Shown here: piece after piece, positions 52,231-62,408 of the stretch | How positions within the stretch are numbered: position 1 is the stretch's first letter | Layout: the number at the start of each line of letters is the position of its first letter | From: Niastella caeni | Lineage (GTDB): Bacteria; Bacteroidota; Bacteroidia; Chitinophagales; Chitinophagaceae | Assembly (NCBI RefSeq): GCF_004834005.1 | Contig: NZ_STFF01000009.1 | Coordinates: 26,649 to 90,648, forward strand | DNA: 64,000 nucleotides | Reading direction: 5' to 3' | Notes under the pieces: generated by a model | Told to the model about the DNA's origin: nothing | Database searches by the model: none | The model's input: only the letters and a program-made list of their open reading frames with translations | Made by a program: the position numbers and the translations under genes

Positions 52231-54213
52231 TTACTCCGGCCTGATTTCCACTGTCTTCTTATCCCAATCAACGGTTATTGTACTGCCATCGGCAAATACC
52301 GTTCGTTCTTTTCGGTAATTGTCGTCCAGAAACTCATGCAGTGTCATCTCTGTAAAAGCCAGCCGCTTGTTTAATTCGCTCATGCGCTTTATCAGGTCCA
52401 GGTTTTCTTTGTTCATTTCAAAGCCGCGGCCAATCTGCGGCAAGCCTGCCGTCAGTAACCCTCTAAGATCAGCAGGATTATAGGTTGTTAATATAGCCTC
52501 ATGATACACCAGGTCCCACAAAGGAATAGGAATGCCATTCCTGCTGTTGAGCGGCGAAGAAAAATCAACGTAAGGGACCGTCCAGTCGCAAGCTGCTTCC
52601 GTACCAACAATGCCCAGGTTCGTTCTTGCCCAATGATACACCCTGATCCTGTCGCGCAATGCTTCGGTGCGGGTGGAAGGATGTTGCGGATTAAAATCTT
52701 CATCCGGCGGTACATAACCGAAAACATCCATATAACTTCCATTGGGATGGATGTTATGATCAAACATCCCCTGGTAATTTTTTTTCACATGACCGAGCAT
52801 GAACTTTCCGCTCAGATAACTCATCTTACCACCATCCCAATAATCCATGTAAGGAATTACGCCTTCTTTAAAATCCCCGAAACGCGTTCCCGGAAAAATA
52901 GCAGGCGGCTTTATGGAGTCTTCTTCATGGATGGCAAACTGCGTATTGAAGGAAGGCGCATCCACATAATAATCGCGATATTGATCGTGCAGTACAAACA
53001 AATAACCCAGGTCTTTTAATGTGTTCTGCAGTCTTTGCATACCCTCGTAACCGCCGGCTGCCGGTGCTGGTGGCAATACATCGGGATGTTGCCGGTCATA
53101 TCCCAGTTTAGGCCAGCCCGTTAACACCACCATCAGGTTATTCAATCCTTTTTGTTTCCATTGCTTGAATTCTTCCCCACGCTGATCGAATGTAGTTAAC
53201 CGGTAGCGAGTTCCGGTATCGCGCTTCCAGCGGTCGCTGCCTGCTTTATAATCCGTAAGAATGCCTGAACGAATGATGGGTGTGCCAATGACCTGTTTTA
53301 CCCGGGGATTTAGGGCGATCTTCTCCTGCAGCGAAACAAACAACCCTGTTTCTTTGGCATATTTTCTATAGCGCTTGGCCATCTGCACATAATTTCCTTC
53401 CGGCATAAAACACATGCGGCCGGTACGGGTATAGGTTAATTTTCCCAACGATGCACGCCATCGCGGACCAATTACTGTTGGTCCGCCGGCTGGGTGATTG
53501 AACTGGTAAGCTGCGTCGTCTGGTGTTTCTATAATTACCATCATGGCCGACTTTCCCTTTTGAAAACCCCACCACGACATAGACCAGTCTTCAATGACAT
53601 TGCTTTGCAATTCGCTTCTATCTGTTTTTTTAATTGATCCATCAGGTTCTGAAGAACGGATGGGGTGATAAGGCTTGGGCCAGTTACGCGGCAACAGAAC
53701 GCCTCTTACATTACTAAGCACCGTGTAATCAACTGCGCTTCCATCCAAAGCGGTAGGCCAGTTAAGCTGCCTTACCACTGTTTGCTTTTCTTCCGCCGCC
53801 ACATCAAACACAAGATCTTCATCCGGTCCTTCCAACGCAAGCGTTAAGTATAATTTGCAATCCGTTCCTTTCCAGTTTTCAAGGGTTATCAGGACGCCTG
53901 TTTTAAAGCCCGGACTGTACTTCTCCACATTTCTTTTTCCGGCATCAGCCAGGCGTACGGTAAATTCTTTTCCATTCCTTTTAACGATCAAATCATTGCT
54001 GCCGGAAGGGACCATGTTCCAGTTTGTGTTACCGGCTTTGATGCGGATAGACAGGTCTGATTCTTTGAAAGTCAATATTTGCTTCTTCCCGGTAATAGCC
54101 CATACACCATTTGTATTGGTAACTTCTATATCGGTTTTTTGTGCAAACAGTGCCGGAGGGAAGAATAAAAAGATGAAAGCAAAAATCAGGTGCAGGATGA
54201 GATTTGGTTTCAT
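52231..54213 (-). CDS. Exported glycoside-hydrolase-like protein
   Basis: About 660 residues from ATG 54213 (MKPNLILHLIFAFIFLFFPP, then ALFAQ: signal peptide). Residues ~25-270 look like a beta-sandwich domain, then a TIM-barrel-like catalytic region resembles DUF5696-type hydrolases: NLMVVLTGWPKLGYDRQHPD, LFVLHDQYRDYYVDAP, GSYMDVFGYVPPDEDF (a candidate nucleophile Asp) and GTEAACDW (a candidate acid/base Glu). Exact glycosidase class is not recognised. It might belong with the second SusC/SusD pair, but an oppositely oriented serine hydrolase lies between. Longer frames to 54408 are unsupported. Confidence 0.65.
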   Translation of the reverse strand: MKPNLILHLIFAFIFLFFPPALFAQKTDIEVTNTNGVWAITGKKQILTFKESDLSIRIKAGNTNWNMVPSGSNDLIVKRNGKEFTVRLADAGKRNVEKYSPGFKTGVLITLENWKGTDCKLYLTLALEGPDEDLVFDVAAEEKQTVVRQLNWPTALDGSAVDYTVLSNVRGVLLPRNWPKPYHPIRSSEPDGSIKKTDRSELQSNVIEDWSMSWWGFQKGKSAMMVIIETPDDAAYQFNHPAGGPTVIGPRWRASLGKLTYTRTGRMCFMPEGNYVQMAKRYRKYAKETGLFVSLQEKIALNPRVKQVIGTPIIRSGILTDYKAGSDRWKRDTGTRYRLTTFDQRGEEFKQWKQKGLNNLMVVLTGWPKLGYDRQHPDVLPPAPAAGGYEGMQRLQNTLKDLGYLFVLHDQYRDYYVDAPSFNTQFAIHEEDSIKPPAIFPGTRFGDFKEGVIPYMDYWDGGKMSYLSGKFMLGHVKKNYQGMFDHNIHPNGSYMDVFGYVPPDEDFNPQHPSTRTEALRDRIRVYHWARTNLGIVGTEAACDWTVPYVDFSSPLNSRNGIPIPLWDLVYHEAILTTYNPADLRGLLTAGLPQIGRGFEMNKENLDLIKRMSELNKRLAFTEMTLHEFLDDNYRKERTVFADGSTITVDWDKKTVEIRPE

Positions 54214-54341
54214 AACATTTCTTTGGGATAATAATTTGAATTGTTCCTTTATATTGCAATTAACTACGATTAGACAGAAAACGTCTGCTCCTATTTTACA
54301 TTCCATTAAACAATTTTGACAGGAACCGGCAAAGAACAACA

Positions 54342-55667
54342 ATGAAATCATTTTTTTTGACCCTTTCACTTGCAGCATTTCTACTTTCCCCTTCTTTTTC
54401 ACAAACATGTAATACTAAAAAATTAGACAGCCTGTTTGATATGTTACAGAATCGCGGCCTGGCAACAGGTAGCATCGCCATATCAGAAAATGGTAAAACA
54501 GTTTATCAAAGAGCCATTGGCTTTGCCACGCTCGACAGCAATAAAAAGATCACGCCTGGCATCCATACAAAATACCGGATCGGTTCAGTATCGAAAATGT
54601 TTACTGCCGTAATGATCTTTCAACTAATTGATGAAGGGAAATTAAGCCTTACCGAAAAACTGGCTACTTACTTTCCTCAATTACCAAACGCAGAGAAGAT
54701 AACTATAAAAGACCTGCTTAATCACAGAAGCGGCCTTCATAATTATACTGTGGGCACCAATTTTCCTGATTGGTTTGATAAGCCTAAAACGCATGATGAA
54801 CTGCTGCAAATAATTGCCAGCAAGGGCGCCGACTTTGACCCCGGCACCAGGGCAGACTACTGTAATTCAAATTATCTTTTGCTGAGTTATATTATTGAGA
54901 AAGTTGACCGGTTGCCCTATGCAGCAGCACTAAAGAAAAGGATCATTTCAAAACTCAGATTAACCAATACGTATTATGGAAAGCCAACTGCTATTGGCAG
55001 AAATGAAAGCAGTTCTTACAAATATGTAGACAGCATATGGAAGAAAGAAAAAGAAACGGACCCAAGTATTCATAGTGGTGCAGGCTCAATTGTGTCAACC
55101 CCCGGTGATTTGATTGTATTTATACAAAAATTATTTACCGGTAAACTCATAAGCGAGGCCAGCCTGAGCAAGATGAAAACAATGATCGACGACTATGGCA
55201 TGGGCATGTTCCCCTATAATTTCAATACAACAACGGGGTATGGGCATAATGGAAGAATAGAAGAGTTTTATTCGGCATTAAGATATTATCCTGAAAAGAA
55301 GCTGGCAGTATGCTACATCACTAATGGAATTGTATACCCCAGAATTGATATCCTGAATGGGATATTGAAGATCTGCTTCAATAATAATTACACTATTCCC
55401 TTCTCGAAACCTATCTCTTTGCAAAGTGAAGACATTGATAAATACCTGGGAGAATATTCTTCCCGCGACCTGCCTTTTAAAGTGACCTGCAAAAAGCAGG
55501 ATACTAAGCTGATCATTAACGCTGCAGGAAGATCAATGGAAACAGCACCAATAGATACCAATTATTTTATGAACGCTAAAACCGGCACTTTCCTTGAGTT
55601 CAATCCCGAAAAAGGAACATTGCAAATAAAAGAAACAGACAACGTTTATTACTTCAAAAAAGAGTAG
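54342..55667 (+). CDS. Exported serine hydrolase, beta-lactamase/DD-peptidase fold
   Basis: A 441-residue protein with signal peptide (MKSFFLTLSLAAFLLSPSFS). The class C beta-lactamase-like fold has its catalytic motifs: SVSK at 82-85, YCN at 173-175 within DYCNSNY, and HNG in GYGHNGRIEEF as the third motif. This group includes D-Ala-D-Ala carboxypeptidases, esterases and amidases; without a typical KTG it is unlikely to be a resistance beta-lactamase. A C-terminal beta-rich domain (DIDKYLGEYSSRDLPFKVTC) is of the type often attached to such enzymes. It diverges from the glycoside-hydrolase-like gene. Confidence 0.85.
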   Translation: MKSFFLTLSLAAFLLSPSFSQTCNTKKLDSLFDMLQNRGLATGSIAISENGKTVYQRAIGFATLDSNKKITPGIHTKYRIGSVSKMFTAVMIFQLIDEGKLSLTEKLATYFPQLPNAEKITIKDLLNHRSGLHNYTVGTNFPDWFDKPKTHDELLQIIASKGADFDPGTRADYCNSNYLLLSYIIEKVDRLPYAAALKKRIISKLRLTNTYYGKPTAIGRNESSSYKYVDSIWKKEKETDPSIHSGAGSIVSTPGDLIVFIQKLFTGKLISEASLSKMKTMIDDYGMGMFPYNFNTTTGYGHNGRIEEFYSALRYYPEKKLAVCYITNGIVYPRIDILNGILKICFNNNYTIPFSKPISLQSEDIDKYLGEYSSRDLPFKVTCKKQDTKLIINAAGRSMETAPIDTNYFMNAKTGTFLEFNPEKGTLQIKETDNVYYFKKE

Positions 55668-55736
55668 CAAGTAGCTAGTGGCGAGCAGGAAAGCCATATA
55701 AAATGCTCTCCCACCAGCTACTAACCACTTACTACT
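55663..55736. repeat. Long inverted repeat between convergent genes, terminator-like
   Basis: Imperfect stem in which AGTAGCAAGT, AGCTAGTGG and GAGCA on the left pair with TGCTC, CCACCAGCTACT and ACTTACTACT on the right, around a loop of about 15 bases. The arms start within the serine hydrolase stop and end before the SusD stop, so it is placed as a shared terminator. Confidence 0.55.
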
Positions 55737-55788
55737 GGCAATTGACTATTGATCATTACAGTCAATTACAAAATCTGTTATATTCCAA

Positions 55789-57624
55789 TTAATAACCTGC
55801 ATTCTGTTTCAAATTCACTTTTCCGGTAGCGTTCTGTATATCAATCTGCGTTTGTGGTATCGGATAGTATTCATTCTTTTTAGCGGTGAATGTGGCCGAC
55901 TGGTTGATGTTGAAAATGGTGGGGCGTTGTTTTTCTGCTGTTGCAAAAGAATTCAGTTCTGGCGCCATCACGGTTCCTGTGCCATTGTCCCAACGGGCCA
56001 GGTCAAAGAAGCGGTGCCCTTCCATGGCCAGTTCCAGTTTTCTTTCAAACCGTATTGCTTTCAGCGCGTAATCTTTACTGGCAAATGCGCCCGCCGGATA
56101 TTGACCGATCTTATATTTATCAGCCGCTGTGTTTCTGGTAATATACTTTCCGCTACCGGCATCATATTCGCTGCTTTTGTAAACCCAGCCAGTGGTATCT
56201 GCCGCCCGTGCACGAATAAAGTTCACATATGAAAGCGCTTTTCCTGCACTCCCCACTTCTACTTCACACTCCGCTGCCCATAACAATACATCGGCAAAAC
56301 GAATAATGTTTATGTTATTGGCAGTAATTTGAGTGGGTCCCCAAAAGCTGGTTTCTGTTGATGATAACAGGTCCTGTTGCACTTTCGCATATGCATTTTT
56401 CTTTGGACTGAAATAGCCATTGGTGGCCGGGTCACGAATCCAGGTATTGGCAGGTGTTGGGCCCCAGTCAAAATATGGAATACCGGGACGCCCCATGGTC
56501 AGGTCTATCCGCGGATCGAGCGTACCGGTATACGGCCCTGCAGGATCACTTACATTCGGTGCGCTGTTATAAGTATCGAACTGCGGCAATCCATTAGCAT
56601 CGGTCTTGTAAGAATTGGCCAATGACATAGTTGGGTTGTTAAAACCACAACAACCGCCAGGACCGGCACTATTAGGCAGGTTCAGGGCATCGCCATGGTT
56701 ACCATTGGTTCCTGAACCATCATTTACTGAAGCCTGGTAGGCAAAGATGGATTCGGCACTGTTATCTGTAGCCGCGTTAAAATTATCCTGGAAATTCACC
56801 AGTTTATATTCCTTGCCGCCAGTGGTTACGCCATTACCTGCACCACCATATGCAGCAGGAATGATCTTATCGAACTGCTCTTTTGCCTGCGCAAATTTAT
56901 GTTGATACAGGTATATTTTACCCAGGTAAACAATAGCGGCCGATCTGTTAACCCTTCCCACCTGTGATTGAGTTACCGGCAGGTTCGCTACGGCAAACTG
57001 CAGATCGGCTTCTATCTTTGGCCAGATATTAATAAAATTACCCGCGTCATCTATATTCGGCACATTGGTATTCTTTGCAGCAGTGAAGATGGTTTCATCT
57101 ACATAGGGCACATTGTTCCACAATTTCTTCGCTTCAAAATGAAAATGCCCCCGCAAAAAACGCGCTTCCCCTTCCAATACTTTTTTCTCAGCATCCGTCA
57201 TATCTGTAACCTTAGGCAATACACGCAATACTTCATTGGCGCGTTGCACACCATCGTACAATGCCTGCCATTTTTGATTAAAATATGGATTGTTGGTATT
57301 GTAAGCCCAGGTTTCTATTTGTACAATATCGCCCTGATCGCTTGGCGTGGACCCTTTATAGGAATCACCGCCAGCCACACTGCCAAATACCCAGTTGGAA
57401 GGACCGGAAGCCCAGTTGTTACCAGCGGCCCCACCCATGCCTCCTATCATATGATAAGCACCAATGAGTAGTCCGTTTGCACCAGCCGCGTTTGCCAATT
57501 GATCGGGACTGAAGGAACCTAATGGTTCTTTATTAAGAAAGTTTTTACTGCACGACATTACCAGCAACAGCAACATCAGAGAAATGGCCGTTGTAAATCT
57601 ATATTGAAAAGGATTTTGTTTCAT
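55789..57624 (-). CDS. SusD/RagB family outer-membrane lipoprotein
   Basis: A 611-residue surface lipoprotein with lipobox LLLVMSCSKNFLNKEP. SusD hallmarks are the N-terminal YDGVQRANEVLRVLPKVTDM, EGEARFLRGHFHFEAKKLWN, and the C-terminal ERKLELAMEGHRFFDLARWD. A Gly/Pro/Cys-rich insert (PNSAGPGGCCGFNNPT) is visible in the middle. It binds nutrient for the SusC partner encoded immediately upstream (gap 18 bases). Substrate unknown. Confidence 0.95.
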   Translation of the reverse strand: MKQNPFQYRFTTAISLMLLLLVMSCSKNFLNKEPLGSFSPDQLANAAGANGLLIGAYHMIGGMGGAAGNNWASGPSNWVFGSVAGGDSYKGSTPSDQGDIVQIETWAYNTNNPYFNQKWQALYDGVQRANEVLRVLPKVTDMTDAEKKVLEGEARFLRGHFHFEAKKLWNNVPYVDETIFTAAKNTNVPNIDDAGNFINIWPKIEADLQFAVANLPVTQSQVGRVNRSAAIVYLGKIYLYQHKFAQAKEQFDKIIPAAYGGAGNGVTTGGKEYKLVNFQDNFNAATDNSAESIFAYQASVNDGSGTNGNHGDALNLPNSAGPGGCCGFNNPTMSLANSYKTDANGLPQFDTYNSAPNVSDPAGPYTGTLDPRIDLTMGRPGIPYFDWGPTPANTWIRDPATNGYFSPKKNAYAKVQQDLLSSTETSFWGPTQITANNINIIRFADVLLWAAECEVEVGSAGKALSYVNFIRARAADTTGWVYKSSEYDAGSGKYITRNTAADKYKIGQYPAGAFASKDYALKAIRFERKLELAMEGHRFFDLARWDNGTGTVMAPELNSFATAEKQRPTIFNINQSATFTAKKNEYYPIPQTQIDIQNATGKVNLKQNAGY

Positions 57625-57642
57625 TTTGCTTTGATTTCAGTG

Positions 57643-60600
57643 TTAAAAAGATACGTTCACACCTATGTTATAGTTCTTCTGATTAGATGGATAGTTACCA
57701 AAGTCGATCCCGAAATTCGTATTGTCGCGCAGGTTAGAAGTGGTTAACTCCGGGTCGAGGCCGGTATATTTTGTAATGGTGAACAGGTTAGCAGCCTGCA
57801 CATATACCCTGAACCGTTCGATGCCCAGCTTTTTGATGCGGGTCATTGGAATATTGTAACCTAGCACCATCGATTTGCAACGTAAGAAGGAACCATCTTC
57901 CAGAAAATACGAACTGAATTGGGTAGTGGTGCTGAAGTTAGCGCCACGTTCAAGCCGCGGCACTTTGGCATTCAGCCTGGTAGGCGTCCACGAGTTATTG
58001 GCTGCATCTTTACTTAATGCGCCGTCAAATACCTGCGGAAAATCGGTCCAGTAACGAACATAGTTGATCGCATCGTTACCTACAGATGCATAAAAGAAAG
58101 CAGAGAAATCAAAGCCTTTGTAAGAAGCGTCGATGTTTAAGCCTGCAGTGAATTTCGGGTTTGGATTACCGAAGAACACGCGGTCATCGGCATCGATCTT
58201 TCCATCGCCATTGGCATCCTGAAATTTCATGCGGCCTGGCGCTGCGGCTTCCTGTGTGGGCGATTTGTTTACATCATCATCACTTTGGAACAGCCCCAAC
58301 ATCCTGTAACCAAAAAACGCACCCAGGGCCTGCCCCGGTTGCAAGCGGCTGAAAGCGCCAATGCGATCGGAACCGGTACTCACCTGGTCATAATACTTGA
58401 TACCATCTGGCAAACTTTTCACCTGGTTCTTATAGGAGGTAAAAGTTCCCGTAACATCGAATTTGAATTCATCTATATTACCGTGATAAGTAGCCGCAAT
58501 ATCAACACCGGTATTCTGAATATTACCCGCATTCACAAATGCGGCTGTAGCACCGCCACCGGTTGCAGGCGCCAGCGGACGGAACAACAATCCGCTGATG
58601 GCTTTTTTATACCATTCAAATGAGAATGTCAACTTGTTATTCAGCAACACCGCATCAAAGCCTACGTTAGTAATGATGTCTTCTTCCCAGGTGGTGGCTT
58701 TGTTACCGTTCTGACTGGCAAAAATCCCCAATACAGAAGAATTATTAGAGCCAGTGATATCATAATAAGAACTAGCCGCCAGTTGGTTGTACAGGTCAAA
58801 CGCATTCGTTGGGTTGATGTTACTGATTGACCCCAGTTTACCCCAGCCTCCACGCAATTTCAGTTCACTCAGCCAGCCTATTTTTCCAAAGAAGTTTTCG
58901 CGTGAGATACGCCAGCCTGCTGTTACACTCGGGAATACACCCCAGCGCTGACTATTGTCGAACACCGAAGAACCATCACGGCGTAGCGTACCGCTCAACA
59001 GGTATTTATCATCATAATTGTAATCGAACCGGCCAAACTGTGAATACAACGACGTTTGTACAGGTGTGGGCGGATTATTACCATCTATGCCGATCCCGTT
59101 ATTGATACTGAGGTTACCTGTTACCTGACCGCGGGGCGGACCGAACAATAAAGTCCACAAACTGGGATTTATAGTAAGGTTACCGGCATTGGTGACCGGG
59201 TAATTGGTGCGTTGCCCAAAAAATCCGCGCTGGTAGTTTTGAATAGCTTCGGTTCCTGCCAACACTTTAAGGTTATGATTGCCCCAGGTGTTGTTATAGG
59301 TCAAAGTATTTGTCCACGTCCAGCTACTATTATACATCGTAAACTCGGTGAAGCTATTGGGATTTTTATTATTCTCCGCGTTTTCATAAGAAGTGTAAGA
59401 GAAAACGTTCCAGTAATGGTTATCGAAGAAACCACCGAAACTGGTACGCGCAGTAAAGTGCTTGAGCACATCCACCTCTGCAAACACGTTACCCTGTACC
59501 TGCCAGTCGTTGTCTTTATTATTGGAAGTCCGCTTCAGGTTGGCTACCGGGTTTTGTGCATTTCCCAATCCCTGCGAGCCGGTGCCGGCAAAATTGCCCA
59601 TGATGTCATACACAGGAATAAGCGGGCTTTCGCGATAGCTATGCGATATGGGATTGCCTTCATCCTGGTTGCCGTTTGTTAAACCCGGGTTTTGCCGGTA
59701 GAAAATGTAGGCATTCTCACCAATGCGCACCTTATTGCCCATATTAAAGGTAGTGTTGATCCTGGCTGAGTATCTTTTTAAATAAGTTTCAATCAACGTG
59801 CCCTGTTGATTAAAATAATTCAGCGATAAAAAGAAAGTCGATCTGTCGGAACCCGATGATACCGACAGGTTATGACTGGTAATAGGCGCCGGTTTAAACA
59901 CCTCATGAAACCAGTCGGTGCCCTGCTTGTTGGTTTTGGTGATCTGGTTATCGTACAGTTTGTACGTTGAAGGGGCGGTGTTCGGATCACCTTCCATGGC
60001 GGCTGTTGGCCTGATGTAATCGGGAATTACAGGTGTTGGGCCGGTACCCAGTTGTTTGTGCCCGGGCGTTAAGCCGCTGTTGATATAACCCTGTTGAATG
60101 GCATTGGCTGTTTCCTGGGTGTTGGCAATATTAAACCCGTCTTTCAATGGCCGCTGGGTGCCATAGTAAGCATCGTAGTTTACGCGTACTTTACCCGTAC
60201 GGCCACGCCTGGTGGTTACGACAATTACGCCATTTGAACCACGTACCCCGTAAATGGCGGCAGCACCCGCATCTTTTAATACCTGAATAGATTCAATGTC
60301 GTTCACGTTCAGGTCGTGCATGTTGCCTTGTGTACCATCAATGATCACCAGCGGATCGGTTGACCCAACTGATGTGATACCACGAACCCTGATGTTACTG
60401 TTGCTGCCCGGCATGCCCGATGTAACGATGGTTACACCGGCAGCCTGTCCCTGTAAAGCTTTTTCAGGCGTACCGGTAGGGATCTGCCGCATGTTATCAA
60501 CTTCTACCACAGCCACGGAACCGGTAATATCCTTTTTCCGCTGGGCTGTATAACCGGTGATAACTACTTCATTTAAATTGGAAGTGGCAGTTTTTAATGA

Positions 60601-60888
60601 AACGTTTAGCGTGGCATTATTGCCAACTGCTAACTCCCTTGATTCGTAGCCTACCGAAGAGATCACCAGTACGGAAGATGAATTGGGAACAATGATAGAG
60701 AAGAAACCTTCCGGGTTGGTTTGTGTAGCAACATTTGAACCTTTTACCGATACGGTAGCACCTGTAATGGGCTGATTGTTGCTGTCCGTTACTTTTCCGG
60801 TAACATTTTTTTGCTGAGCAAGGATCGTTGTGGCAGGTAATAGCAATAGTATGGCTAGCCACAACCTAACAGTTAGCTTTGAGGACAT
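57643..60888 (-). CDS. SusC/RagA family TonB-linked outer-membrane receptor
   Basis: A 1081-residue TonB-dependent transporter without an STN domain: signal peptide, carboxypeptidase-like regulatory domain at ~25-115 (VTGKVTDSNNQPITGATVSV), plug domain (RGITSVGSTDPLVIIDG and ESIQVLKDAGAAAIYGVRGS) and a C-terminal barrel that ends IGVNVSF. As it lacks an STN domain and no sigma/FecR genes are adjacent, regulation must differ from the other SusC system in this window. It is transcribed with the SusD gene. Confidence 0.95.
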   Translation of the reverse strand: MSSKLTVRLWLAILLLLPATTILAQQKNVTGKVTDSNNQPITGATVSVKGSNVATQTNPEGFFSIIVPNSSSVLVISSVGYESRELAVGNNATLNVSLKTATSNLNEVVITGYTAQRKKDITGSVAVVEVDNMRQIPTGTPEKALQGQAAGVTIVTSGMPGSNSNIRVRGITSVGSTDPLVIIDGTQGNMHDLNVNDIESIQVLKDAGAAAIYGVRGSNGVIVVTTRRGRTGKVRVNYDAYYGTQRPLKDGFNIANTQETANAIQQGYINSGLTPGHKQLGTGPTPVIPDYIRPTAAMEGDPNTAPSTYKLYDNQITKTNKQGTDWFHEVFKPAPITSHNLSVSSGSDRSTFFLSLNYFNQQGTLIETYLKRYSARINTTFNMGNKVRIGENAYIFYRQNPGLTNGNQDEGNPISHSYRESPLIPVYDIMGNFAGTGSQGLGNAQNPVANLKRTSNNKDNDWQVQGNVFAEVDVLKHFTARTSFGGFFDNHYWNVFSYTSYENAENNKNPNSFTEFTMYNSSWTWTNTLTYNNTWGNHNLKVLAGTEAIQNYQRGFFGQRTNYPVTNAGNLTINPSLWTLLFGPPRGQVTGNLSINNGIGIDGNNPPTPVQTSLYSQFGRFDYNYDDKYLLSGTLRRDGSSVFDNSQRWGVFPSVTAGWRISRENFFGKIGWLSELKLRGGWGKLGSISNINPTNAFDLYNQLAASSYYDITGSNNSSVLGIFASQNGNKATTWEEDIITNVGFDAVLLNNKLTFSFEWYKKAISGLLFRPLAPATGGGATAAFVNAGNIQNTGVDIAATYHGNIDEFKFDVTGTFTSYKNQVKSLPDGIKYYDQVSTGSDRIGAFSRLQPGQALGAFFGYRMLGLFQSDDDVNKSPTQEAAAPGRMKFQDANGDGKIDADDRVFFGNPNPKFTAGLNIDASYKGFDFSAFFYASVGNDAINYVRYWTDFPQVFDGALSKDAANNSWTPTRLNAKVPRLERGANFSTTTQFSSYFLEDGSFLRCKSMVLGYNIPMTRIKKLGIERFRVYVQAANLFTITKYTGLDPELTTSNLRDNTNFGIDFGNYPSNQKNYNIGVNVSF

Positions 60889-61704
60889 AAAATTAATTTT
60901 TGTGAAATGTTTGGTTGTGAATACGTGCTTACTAAATTAAGCGATTAATCGAAGTTCATTGAATTAAAATTCACGTTTTTGATACACCGTTAGAATTACT
61001 TAATGGTCTTTTATTTTTTATATATCTTATCTGCTGATAATTAATCTGATCAACAAAAAGTATAACGTAACGGAGATCAATAAGTTTTTTTATCTCAAAG
61101 ACCGTCAACTAAATATATCTTTTTTTGAGAAAGGTCTTGCAGTAATAGCTGCCAGCAGTAAAAAAATGGCTACTAATTGTTAAAGGATCATTGTGCTATA
61201 TTTTGAGATTTTGGGATTGGGGATTGCAGATTCATTATTGATTATTGAGATTTGTTTTTGAAATTGGCTCTTGCGATTTAATACTTTGCCCTTGGAACCT
61301 GGCGCCTTGCTTCCTGGAACTTTGATTTGCTTTTTGGTTCTTGCTATTGGTTTAGAAATCCCAAAATCTCTAAATTCCCAAATCAGCAATACCTTCTTTA
61401 CTTTTCCTTTCTTGCCCTTCCTCCCTGTTTCTGGCTCCCTGGCTGGTTTTTGTGATTTGGGATTTGGTTCTCCCTGACTTTTCCGCCATTAATCGGCTGT
61501 AAATAAGACAATTTGGCTTACCCGGGTTCACTGGCAAAATAATTGACAAGTATAGCTTTACCAGTGAAAAATGGTAATTTGCGCGGCCGCCCGCAGTGGC
61601 AGCGCCTGTCAAGACGCAAAAAGCCCAATCCCGGCCTTACCGGGACGGTTTTGACCGTCATTATTTCAGTTTTAGAAAGCGACAAAAACACGTAAGCGAT
61701 AGTT
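60889..61704. other. Long divergent spacer with inverted word repeat
   Basis: About 816 bases between susC and grpE. The first 300 are AT-rich with T runs and probably hold the susC promoter. At 61205-61218 stands GAGATTTTGGGATT, with a perfect 14-base complement at 61357-61370; the words GATTTGGGATTTG and CCTGGAACC recur around it up to 61480. A TAATTTGC just before grpE resembles a -7 element weakly. No gene was recognised. Confidence 0.5.
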
Positions 61705-62268
61705 ATGGCAGATAATGAAAAAAACACCGTGAACCGTGAAAACGGTACCAATGCAATGGATATCAATACCGATGAAAGTATCAGTGGAACTTCGCATCTT
61801 AACGAACCGGTTGCCAATGAAGATGAAGTGGAGAAGCTTAAAGGAGAGATTGCGGAGCTGAAAGATAAATACCTGCGGCAGGTAGCTGAGTTTGAAAACT
61901 TTAGAAGACGTACTGCCAAAGAACGGATTGAAATGATCCAAACAGCCGGTAAAGAGGTGGTTACCGCCCTGCTCGATGTGCTGGACGATTGCGACCGTGC
62001 CGAAAAACAATTACAAGCCAGCGAGGACGCCCCATTGAAAGAGGGTATTCAACTGGTGTTTAATAAATTAAGAAGTACCATGCAGAGCAAGGGCGTAAAA
62101 CCCATGCAAACCATTGGCACCGATTTCAATCCCGATCAGCACGAGGCCATTACCGAAATACCAGCCCCCAGTGAAGAGATGAAAGGCAAGGTGATAGATG
62201 AAGTGCAAAAAGGGTATTATATGAATGATAAGATCATCCGGTTTGCCAAAGTGGTTGTGGGCAAATAA
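61705..62268 (+). CDS. grpE: Nucleotide exchange factor GrpE
   Basis: A 187-residue cochaperone that releases ADP from DnaK. An acidic, poorly conserved N-terminus (~50 residues) leads into a long helix (EDEVEKLKGEIAELKDKYLR, QVAEFENFRRRTAKERIEMI) and a beta domain (QTIGTDFNPDQHEAITEIPA, DEVQKGYYMNDKIIRFAKVV). dnaJ follows on the same strand after about 140 bases. dnaK is not in the window. No sigma32-like or HrcA CIRCE site was recognised. Confidence 0.95.
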   Translation: MADNEKNTVNRENGTNAMDINTDESISGTSHLNEPVANEDEVEKLKGEIAELKDKYLRQVAEFENFRRRTAKERIEMIQTAGKEVVTALLDVLDDCDRAEKQLQASEDAPLKEGIQLVFNKLRSTMQSKGVKPMQTIGTDFNPDQHEAITEIPAPSEEMKGKVIDEVQKGYYMNDKIIRFAKVVVGK

Positions 62269-62288
62269 TGCTAAGGTGATAAGGTGCC

Positions 62289-62403
62289 AATTTGAAAATT
62301 TGAAAATGGGCGTTGCCGGATTAAGAAGGCTTGAAGTTTTATCAGCCTTTTCAAAAAACAGCAACCCGTTATCTAATTTTCAAATCTTCAAATTTTCAAA
62401 TTA
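62289..62403. repeat. Inverted repeat between grpE and dnaJ
   Basis: AATTTGAAAATTTGA (62289-62303) and TCAAATTTTCAAATT (62388-62402) are perfect 15-base complements. Both arms belong to longer runs of the same word (AAATTTTCAAATCTTCAAAT on the right). The long hairpin could act as attenuator, ribosome-access or mRNA-stability element between the two cochaperone genes. Confidence 0.6.
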
Positions 62404-62408
62404 TTAAA

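Noticed and set aside
54342..55667. Antibiotic-resistance beta-lactamase
   Set aside because: The fold and SxxK/YxN motifs are shared by DD-peptidases and esterases, and the third motif is HNG rather than KTG, so resistance is not supported.
61180..61389. 69-codon minus-strand open frame in the susC-grpE spacer
   Set aside because: It is composed of the spacer word repeats and has no recognisable domain.
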